From the NCBI GenBank assembly GCA_037446115.1, contig JBBIJF010000013.1:52677-116676 (forward strand): 64,000 nucleotides of DNA, given 5' to 3'. How positions within the stretch are numbered: the stretch's first letter is position 1; every line of letters begins with the position of its first letter. The stretch is from JANWXD01 sp037446115. GTDB lineage: Bacteria; Acidobacteriota; Terriglobia; Bryobacterales; Bryobacteraceae. A model generated the notes under the pieces. The model made no database searches, was not told the DNA's origin, and worked only from the letters and a program-made list of their open reading frames with translations. The position numbers were made by a program, and so were the translations under genes. Positions 58,282 to 64,000 of this stretch are shown piece after piece.

Positions 58282-60289
58282 GTTCCCAGTGGGGCGGAGC
58301 GCCGCCCGGTCCTTTCAGGTAGTGCTCGAACCACTGGAGCATACGCAGCGAATAGTCGAGCCGGGAGGCAGCACGCTGATTGCCGTGGGGTTCGCCCGGA
58401 TAAAACACGAGCCTGACCGGAGCCTGACCCCGCAGCTTCAAATAGCGGTAGAGCAACAACGACTGGGAGGGATGGACCCGCGGATCGGCGTCGCCGTGAA
58501 GAATCAGTAGCGGCGTGCGGTGGTTGGCGATATGCGCCACCGGGCTTCGCTCGCGCATCAATTCCCAACCTTCCCAGGGCCACCTGCGGAAATGGACGTC
58601 ACGGAACTCGTGTGGAATGTCCGTAGTCCCGAAAAAGGAGACCAGATCGGAGATTCCCACGAACATCACGGCTGCGGCAAAGCGCTCCGAGTGGCGGGTC
58701 GCTGCCCAGGCGGAGGCATAGCCGCCGTAGGAGCCGCCAGTGATCCCCACCCGGGCCGGATCCACGAGCCCGGCGCGGTTGAGGTGCTCGATCGCGTCAA
58801 TCAGGTCGTCGAATTCTCTGCCCGCAGGATCGCCTTGGCCCAGCTTGGAGAATTCGACCCCGCGTCCGGTGCTGCCCCGGTAGTTGATGCAGAGAACCGC
58901 CATCCCCTTGGCGGCGGCCATCTGCCCGGGGCTGGCGTAGGAAGTAAGCCAGCCATCGGCGTAGTGAGCTTCCGGACCCCCGTGCACGTCCAGGATCAAC
59001 GGGTAGCGCTTCCCTGCCCCCTCATTGAGCGGCCGGATGAGAACGGCCTCGAGTTGCAGTCCGTCGCGGGCGTTGAAGCGAATCGCCTCCTGGGGAGCCA
59101 GTCTGCGGTCCTCGAGCCAAGGATTACTCCGTGTCAGCCGTTTCGGAGAAGTCGCACCATGCAGGAAGTAAACCTCCGGCGGGTGCCGGGGCGTGTGAGC
59201 CAGAAAGGCGAAGGACCGGCCGTCGCGGGAGGCGCTGACGGACGTCAACACGGGGCCGCCCGCCGCGACCAGGGTCTTTTGCTCCGAACCGTCGCGCCGC
59301 GCAGAGCGCACCAGAGTGTACAGCCCTCGCGCCTCCGTGCAGGCAAGAGTGTCCGACCCCAGCCAGGCCAGGCTGGTGACATGGCCATGATCGGCCTCCA
59401 GCACTTGGCGGGGCGAACCGCCGGCAGCCGGTGTGACCATCAGCCGTCCGGCCGCGGGATCGTTTCGATCTGCGGCCGAGAGGAAAGCCAGATGCTTGCC
59501 ATCCGGACTCCAACGGACGGGTCCCAGCTTGCCGGGGTTCTCGATCCGCGCTACGACGCGTCCACTGTCTGCCTCGACGATGTGCAGCTTCCGGTTCATG
59601 TAGTCGTCATCCACGAGCGGCGTAGGCGCCAGCGCCACGGCCAACTGATTTGCCGCCGGAGACCAGTGCAGCTCGGAAGCCGACCCCGGCAACTCCAATG
59701 CCTTGGGTTGCACCGACTCGGCATGTAGGTCGGCGATCCATACGCGCACGGGGCGCCAGTCCTCTTCATAGACACGCTGGCTGAAGCCCTGATCGCGCAA
59801 CTTTTGCTTTGCCTCCGGGAGGGGATCGGTGGCGAGGAAGGCTAAGCGCTTGCCGTCCGGGCTCCAGGAGTAGCCCGTAATGTCCGCACCATGCGCAAGC
59901 ACGCGACGGGCCTCACCGCCTTGGGCCCGGATGACGTAGAGCGAAGTAAATTTGTCCTGACCGCGTTTGGCGAGGAACGAGATGGCTGAGCCGTCCGGCG
60001 TCCAGGCGATCTGGGATACTGTGACCTCCCCGGTAACGAACGGAATATTGGCGCCGTCTGGCCGGACCACATGCAGCTCGGCCCAAGCCGGCCCGTCCGG
60101 ATCGCGCACCGGCCTGCGCGGCACGCGCAGGACGTAAGCCACGGCCGAGCCGTCCGGGGCGATGACCGCCTCGGTCACCCACCGCAACCGCGCCACATCC
60201 TGCGGAGTCAGCCCTTCGGAGGCAGTGGCGTAGGCCACCGCCAGCAGCAACGAGCACAGCCTGACCACCCGAAGTCGGCAACACGTCAT
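58268..60289 (-). CDS. S9 family serine peptidase (prolyl oligopeptidase / dipeptidyl-peptidase-like)
   Basis: 673 residues. Signal peptide (about 1-24), an N-terminal beta-propeller of WSPDGKxLAFL-type repeats (about 35-400), and a C-terminal alpha/beta-hydrolase catalytic domain with nucleophile Ser in GITGGSYGGYASA near 521, Asp in LILHGDADPRVHPSQS near 600 and His in YPGEPHGN near 633. It would cleave short peptides outside the cytoplasm. A -10-like TAGAAT (60314-60319) and GGGAGG site precede ATG 60289. Complete triad, so likely active. Confidence 0.94.
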   Translation of the reverse strand: MTCCRLRVVRLCSLLLAVAYATASEGLTPQDVARLRWVTEAVIAPDGSAVAYVLRVPRRPVRDPDGPAWAELHVVRPDGANIPFVTGEVTVSQIAWTPDGSAISFLAKRGQDKFTSLYVIRAQGGEARRVLAHGADITGYSWSPDGKRLAFLATDPLPEAKQKLRDQGFSQRVYEEDWRPVRVWIADLHAESVQPKALELPGSASELHWSPAANQLAVALAPTPLVDDDYMNRKLHIVEADSGRVVARIENPGKLGPVRWSPDGKHLAFLSAADRNDPAAGRLMVTPAAGGSPRQVLEADHGHVTSLAWLGSDTLACTEARGLYTLVRSARRDGSEQKTLVAAGGPVLTSVSASRDGRSFAFLAHTPRHPPEVYFLHGATSPKRLTRSNPWLEDRRLAPQEAIRFNARDGLQLEAVLIRPLNEGAGKRYPLILDVHGGPEAHYADGWLTSYASPGQMAAAKGMAVLCINYRGSTGRGVEFSKLGQGDPAGREFDDLIDAIEHLNRAGLVDPARVGITGGSYGGYASAWAATRHSERFAAAVMFVGISDLVSFFGTTDIPHEFRDVHFRRWPWEGWELMRERSPVAHIANHRTPLLILHGDADPRVHPSQSLLLYRYLKLRGQAPVRLVFYPGEPHGNQRAASRLDYSLRMLQWFEHYLKGPGGAPPHWELTYE

Positions 60290-60313
60290 GGCATCCTCCC
60301 TGTATCCCAGCCG

Positions 60314-60319
60314 ATTCTA
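60314..60319 (-). promoter_or_regulatory. -10-like hexamer for the S9 peptidase gene
   Basis: Minus strand GCTAGAAT (TAGAAT at 60314-60319), 24 bases before ATG 60289, with GGGAGG in between. Confidence 0.45.
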
Positions 60320-60478
60320 GCGCCCGCCGGGAGCTGCCCTGCCGGCCGCCGGCGGCAGTTGCGCGCCGGCCCTTCCGGGATGTAAGATCATAGTTCCTTC
60401 CAGCGTCGTCACTCTCAGCGGGAACTGGAATTGTAACAAGGAGCCGGAATTACCTGAAGGTGCATTCGACTGGGCCTT

Positions 60479-60859
60479 ATGCAGAAGCACGCCAATAAGA
60501 AAGTCCTGGCTGCGGTCACAGACCTCTTTTTCACGGTGAAGATTTCGGATGCCGCCAAACGGGCGGGCATGCAAGTCGAATTCGTCAAGAGCGACCAGGA
60601 ACTGCTGGAAAAAGCCCAGGCCAAGCCCGCGGTGATCATCCTGGATCTCAATCTGGACGCCGTCCATCCCCTGAAAACGATCTCGAAGTTGAAGGGCGAT
60701 CCCGAGCTGAAGAAGATCAGCTTGATCGGCTTCGTCTCACACGTACAGGCAGAACTCAAACAAAAGGCGCAGGAAAGCGGCTGCGACATGGTCCTGGCCC
60801 GCTCGGCGTTCTCTCAGAACCTGCCGCAGATCCTCAAGCGACACTCCGGAACGCTATAG
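60479..60859 (+). CDS. Degenerate receiver-domain protein
   Basis: 126 residues with a receiver-like fold and nothing else. The centre AVIILDLNLDAVHPLKTIS keeps the Asp position, but the N-terminal acidic pair is incomplete (VLAAVTDLFFTV), the Thr position is changed (LIGFVSH) and the conserved Lys is replaced by Arg (VLARSAFS). It therefore probably works as a phosphorylation-independent pseudo-receiver. ATG 60479 lacks a strong ribosome site; TAAGAT (60383-60388) about 90 bases upstream is the nearest -10 candidate. No kinase or regulator domain adjoins it. Confidence 0.75.
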   Translation: MQKHANKKVLAAVTDLFFTVKISDAAKRAGMQVEFVKSDQELLEKAQAKPAVIILDLNLDAVHPLKTISKLKGDPELKKISLIGFVSHVQAELKQKAQESGCDMVLARSAFSQNLPQILKRHSGTL

Positions 60860-60924
60860 CCCTGCCTTCGGAAGAGAAGCCGCAAGAGCTCGGCGCGCGT
60901 CAACCGCCTGCCGTTCGGCAAATC

Positions 60925-61944
60925 TCAGTGGTGGCTGCTTTCGTAATGGGTCTTTAGCAGGTCCAGGCCGAAATCGCCTTGAAAATCCCGCCAGACCGAG
61001 TGGATGTGGTTGGCATTGTCCTGGGTGTTGTCGTACTCGATCAAAAAGGAGGGAGTCTGAACGCGGTAATAGTGCGGCTTGCCCGGCTGGGTGCTTCCCG
61101 CCCAGGCAAAGAAGACATTGCTTCCGGCCTGTTCAAACTGCTGCATGCGCTTGTGCGCCATTTCGGGCGCCAGATTCTCGGCGTATTCGGCCACAAGCCG
61201 GGCCAGCAGCTCCCGCTGTCGTGCGTTCATTCGGCTTATGGCAAGGCCGCTCGGCTGGCCCTTAAGAGCGGCCTTGCGGGAGGCGGACGTCAGAATGTCC
61301 GGGTATGCTCTTGCGTCCACGATCGCAACGGCTCTCTGCTGTTCGGACAGGGCGCCCAGCAAGTCGCGCGCCAGGTCCTCCTCCCTCGCCAGCGTCCGCA
61401 GCCCCTTTCGCGGGCCGTGACGGATCTCGGCCGGGTTGGCGCCAAAGAAATTCGGGCTTCCGGAGAGCCGGCGGCCGGCGACGGTGAAATTCAGACTGAG
61501 GTGGTGGCCTTCGATCCGCAACCCCCACGGAGTCGAAGGGGGGCGCCCGAAGATCGAAAAGAAGTACGCCTCGGGATTGCGCCGCCGCCCGTCGTCATTT
61601 TCCAGGATGCGCAGCACTTCCTCGAGGCTCATGATCGTGGTGGCCTTGATGTAGCCCTGACGGCTCAAGCCTGCGCTGAGCAGTGCCTGGGCGAGGTGCC
61701 TCTGGGTGGGCGTCATCTCGGCGAAGGAGAGGCCCTTGCGGGCACGGGGAATGAAGTGCCAGTTGAAGCGCTCCTCGTCGTCGAAGGAAAAGGTCGCCCG
61801 GGCCTGCTGTTCCGGGCTGAGTGAGGCCAGGAAGTTCAGCGCGGCTTCCGCCATCACATCGGCCGTATGCAAGCGTTGATGAGCCAGAGCGAGCATGAAG
61901 CACCCCGCGACGGCGAGTCCGGTTCGCAGCCCTACGGATTTCAT
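60925..61944 (-). CDS. DUF3500 domain secreted protein
   Basis: 339 residues. Signal peptide (about 1-21), then a DUF3500 domain: LASLSPEQQARATFSFDDEERFNWHFIPR, GLSFAEMTPTQRHLAQALLSAGLS, GHHLSLNFTV and PSFLIEYDNTQDNANHIHSVWRDF. Its biochemical function is unknown. The gene has an AGGAGGGG ribosome site and TGTTAGACT promoter-like element on the minus strand (61976-61981), 31 bases upstream. It lies between a degenerate receiver and an M23 peptidase, not obviously linked to either. Confidence 0.93.
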   Translation of the reverse strand: MKSVGLRTGLAVAGCFMLALAHQRLHTADVMAEAALNFLASLSPEQQARATFSFDDEERFNWHFIPRARKGLSFAEMTPTQRHLAQALLSAGLSRQGYIKATTIMSLEEVLRILENDDGRRRNPEAYFFSIFGRPPSTPWGLRIEGHHLSLNFTVAGRRLSGSPNFFGANPAEIRHGPRKGLRTLAREEDLARDLLGALSEQQRAVAIVDARAYPDILTSASRKAALKGQPSGLAISRMNARQRELLARLVAEYAENLAPEMAHKRMQQFEQAGSNVFFAWAGSTQPGKPHYYRVQTPSFLIEYDNTQDNANHIHSVWRDFQGDFGLDLLKTHYESSHH

Positions 61945-61975
61945 CGCCCCTCCTGGTAGGGGAAGGCCGGCTGCC

Positions 61976-61981
61976 AGTCTA
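61976..61981 (-). promoter_or_regulatory. -10-like hexamer for the DUF3500 gene
   Basis: Minus strand TGTTAGACT, the same nonamer as upstream of the DAACS symporter at 44703. Confidence 0.45.
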
Positions 61982-62020
61982 ACACAGCGCGGAGGCGGGC
62001 GACGGAGTCAGCGGGCCGCT

Positions 62021-62905
62021 TCAAAAAGGAAAGTCCGTGCGAGGAGCCGAGGCGTAGCTGGCCCGGGCCAGGAAGCGATAGGGATTCACCGGATTGCCTG
62101 CCACTCGCACCTCGTAATGCAGGTGCGGCGCGGTGACGCGCCCGGAACCTCCCAGTGTCCCCACCACCTCACCGCGACGGATTTCCTGGCCGGGAATCAC
62201 GTCGAAGCGCGAAAGGTGGGCGTAATACGTCTGTACGCCTCCGCCGTGGTCAATGATGACCAGGCGGCCATAACCACCGCTATAGTCGGCGTGGACGACG
62301 ACTCCGTCCGCGGTGGCACGCACCGGAGCACCGTAGGGACCGGAAATATCCACGCCGGTATGGAAACTCTGGGCGCCGGAAAAGGGATCACTACGGTCGC
62401 CAAAGGCCCCGATCAGGCGGCCGTCCACGGGCCAAATGCTGGGCCGCATGTTTGTCCGCCACACCTGGGTGTAGGCCCGGTGGAAGCGGGCAAGGCTGGC
62501 CGTGCGCAGGAAGTTGTACTCTTCCAGCGTTTCACGATACGTCGGCACAAGGCCGCTCTCCTTGGAGATATCGGCCGGCTCTTCCAGACGGCGGCGGATG
62601 CCGTAAGCCGTCAGCACCTCGCTGGCGAACAGCTGCAGACTCGCCAGTTGCTGATTGGTCTGGTTGTAGGCCTTCTGCAGCTCGCGGTAGCGCGCCCGCA
62701 GCGATTCCGCTTCCCGCCGCAGGGCGTTGTAGTCGGCCACTTTCCAGGTCATGCGCACGTAGCTTGAAAGCAATCCGGCCACGCCCAACAGCAGAACGAG
62801 CGTGAGGCCGAGGATCAGGTAAATCACGTTATGCTGAATGCGGATGCTGCGCAGCCTGCCGTGGAGGGAATGAGCCAGCACAACGATGAAATATGGCTGT
62901 TTCAT
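62021..62905 (-). CDS. M23 family zinc metallopeptidase (peptidoglycan hydrolase type)
   Basis: 294 residues. One membrane helix (about 26-50), a coiled coil (about 55-100), then an M23/LytM domain with HTGVDISGPYGAPV near 182 (His/Asp zinc ligands) and HLHYEVRVAGNPVNP near 262 (HxH). All zinc ligands are visible, so it may be an active peptidoglycan endopeptidase rather than an EnvC-like activator. The anchor and coiled coil place the catalytic domain in the periplasm. It is followed by the convergence-free DUF3500 gene on the same strand. The intergenic region upstream (62906-63140) shows no feature I can support. Confidence 0.92.
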   Translation of the reverse strand: MKQPYFIVVLAHSLHGRLRSIRIQHNVIYLILGLTLVLLLGVAGLLSSYVRMTWKVADYNALRREAESLRARYRELQKAYNQTNQQLASLQLFASEVLTAYGIRRRLEEPADISKESGLVPTYRETLEEYNFLRTASLARFHRAYTQVWRTNMRPSIWPVDGRLIGAFGDRSDPFSGAQSFHTGVDISGPYGAPVRATADGVVVHADYSGGYGRLVIIDHGGGVQTYYAHLSRFDVIPGQEIRRGEVVGTLGGSGRVTAPHLHYEVRVAGNPVNPYRFLARASYASAPRTDFPF

Positions 62906-63140
62906 ATGAACCCTCGTCCGGCTCTCAGCGGGTGAGCACTACGCCGCCCGCCGCCGAGGCCTCTACCACCACGGGTTGGAAGCGAAGGATCAAATTTAAC
63001 AGCTTCGCAACGAACTGTCAACCGCCGGGCGACGGCCGAGGGGCCGCGGGCCGCGAGCTCGGGGGTGGAGTGGTTCGGCCGACGGTGCAGGCCAGCAGCC
63101 GGCCCGGTCTGTGGCAAGCTGGCTCGGAGGGGCATTTCGA

Positions 63141-64000
63141 ATGAAACGAGCCGTTGCCGGATTGGGCTTCCTTGCGAGTCTGTTCACGCTTTGGGCCCAG
63201 GATGGCACCGGTCCGGCCATCGAAATGCGCTTGGCGGAACTGAAAGCAAATCCGGTTGTTCCGCCTCTTGCCGAACTTCTTGACGACTACTCTCCGGTCC
63301 CTCAGAGCTGGCTGGCCCTTGTGAGCTGGAACGTGCAGGGCGGAGCCACCGACAGCCCAGGGTCGAGACGGCCCGCAATGGTGGGCGCAGCGCTCGGACG
63401 GATGTTTGGCGGGACCTACCAGCTGCTGGCGGCTCAAGAGGTCGCCAACAGCTCCCATGCCGCAATGCTTCAGAGTTTGCTTCCGTTCGGGGCCGCGCGC
63501 TGGCGCTACTCCTTTTTCGACACCACGGACGGCCAAGACAACGGACTGTGGTATCAACGCGGCATCCTGGTTCGCAACGCGGTGCCGCTTTTTGTTACGG
63601 GTCAGATGAGCTCCACGGGTCGGCTCGTCACCGATCCCGCAAGAGCCGTCCATCCGCCGCTCGCCGCGCACGTGGCGGCCGGGGAGTTTGACTTTACGTT
63701 CATCACCCTGCACCTGACCTTCGCGGGCGGCGACACGGAAGAGTCGGCACGCGAGCTCCGGATTCTGCTCGATTTCCTCGACGAGTACTTTCGCGCGCCG
63801 GGACACGATCCGGACGTCATCCTGTGCGGCGATTTCAACATTCCGTCGTGGCTAAGCGGCCAGACAGGAAGCAATGGCATCACGCTCGATCCGATCTTTG
63901 ACGATGATCCCCGGTTCCAGAGCGGGGAGCGCCGTTTTGTGGTGACGGTCCATGAGTCGACCAGCCGGAGCGCCTTGGGGAGCCCGGTGAGCAACTACGA
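63141..64000 (+). CDS. Endonuclease/exonuclease/phosphatase family protein (3' partial)
   Basis: An open frame from ATG 63141 (upstream GGAGG) runs off the right edge with no stop: at least 286 residues. Signal peptide (about 1-20, AGLGFLASLFTLWAQD) then an EEP-fold domain: ALVSWNVQGGATD near 62-74, LLAAQEVANSS near 94, FITLHLTFAGG near 188 and ILCGDFNIPS near 228, in the order metal-binding Asn/Glu, strand, then the GDFN motif. Enzymes of this fold hydrolyse DNA, RNA or phosphodiesters; secreted members can be DNases or sphingomyelinase-like. The final catalytic His would lie outside the window. Confidence 0.85.
   Translation, partial: MKRAVAGLGFLASLFTLWAQDGTGPAIEMRLAELKANPVVPPLAELLDDYSPVPQSWLALVSWNVQGGATDSPGSRRPAMVGAALGRMFGGTYQLLAAQEVANSSHAAMLQSLLPFGAARWRYSFFDTTDGQDNGLWYQRGILVRNAVPLFVTGQMSSTGRLVTDPARAVHPPLAAHVAAGEFDFTFITLHLTFAGGDTEESARELRILLDFLDEYFRAPGHDPDVILCGDFNIPSWLSGQTGSNGITLDPIFDDDPRFQSGERRFVVTVHESTSRSALGSPVSNY

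Noticed and set aside
62906..63140. Promoter or small RNA in the gap before the last gene
   Set aside because: Only GC-rich, non-patterned sequence; nothing supported a hairpin with T-tract or a -35/-10 pair.
1..64000. CRISPR arrays, insertion sequences, integrases or phage genes
   Set aside because: I saw no regularly spaced direct repeats, no transposase or integrase motifs and no terminal inverted repeats of IS type.

Overview
The window is about 64 kb of GC-rich bacterial chromosome with densely packed genes on both strands. I see no phage genes, insertion sequences, CRISPR arrays or rRNA. Two very large Oar-like TonB-dependent receptors with an N-terminal carboxypeptidase-regulatory-like domain, a DUF4252 cassette, a DUF3500 protein, a heparinase II/III-like protein and many secreted Tat or Sec proteins are the profile I associate with Acidobacteriota, probably the Bryobacterales/Solibacterales side. 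This placement is an inference from gene content; there is no marker gene to confirm it.

Layout. 1-10.7 kb is a glycan-assembly block: a CofD/YvcK-like domain fused to a GT2 glycosyltransferase, a second GT2, two polytopic glycosyltransferase-like membrane proteins, two GT4 enzymes, a Gfo/Idh/MocA-SDR fusion and a DUF218 (YdcF/SanA-like) protein. 10.8-18.5 kb holds a GAF/PAS/GGDEF/EAL protein, proline-catabolic P5C dehydrogenase, a YtxH protein, a tandem DUF2007 protein, a lipid kinase and an unrecognised membrane protein. 18.6-24.8 kb has a Tat-exported amidohydrolase coupled to a split proton-translocating transhydrogenase operon (pntAA-pntAB-pntB), a lactonase-like propeller and a GNAT acetyltransferase. 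25-29.7 kb has an ECF sigma factor / one-TM protein / DUF4252 operon, then a GMC dehydrogenase with a Tat-exported small subunit and a radical SAM protein.

29.8-44.6 kb contains the two TonB-dependent receptors, a GT9 enzyme, a structured intergenic region with a strong leftward terminator, a LuxR-type response regulator, tRNA-His and a PAP2 phosphatase. The second receptor diverges from a GntR(FCD) regulator - secreted glycoside hydrolase - MFS transporter operon. This looks like a small uptake-and-degradation locus, possibly for a uronic-acid-containing glycan. 44.7-53.7 kb carries two unrelated glutamate-type symporters facing each other, UbiD and FabG, then an ABC exporter, a lipoprotein and a DadA-like oxidoreductase. 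53.8-64 kb has a membrane/beta-propeller chimera, the heparinase-like protein, an S9 peptidase, a degenerate receiver, DUF3500, an M23 peptidase and a partial endonuclease/exonuclease/phosphatase-family gene that runs off the right edge.

Regulation. The same -10-like hexamers (TAGACT, TAGAAT, TACACT, TACAAT) recur just upstream of many starts. In at least four cases only 6-7 bases separate the hexamer from the start codon, which implies leaderless transcripts. Both TonB receptors instead have recognisable -35/-10 pairs with 17-base spacers and short or medium leaders. Most operon members overlap by ATGA or GTGA, which I used to choose start codons.
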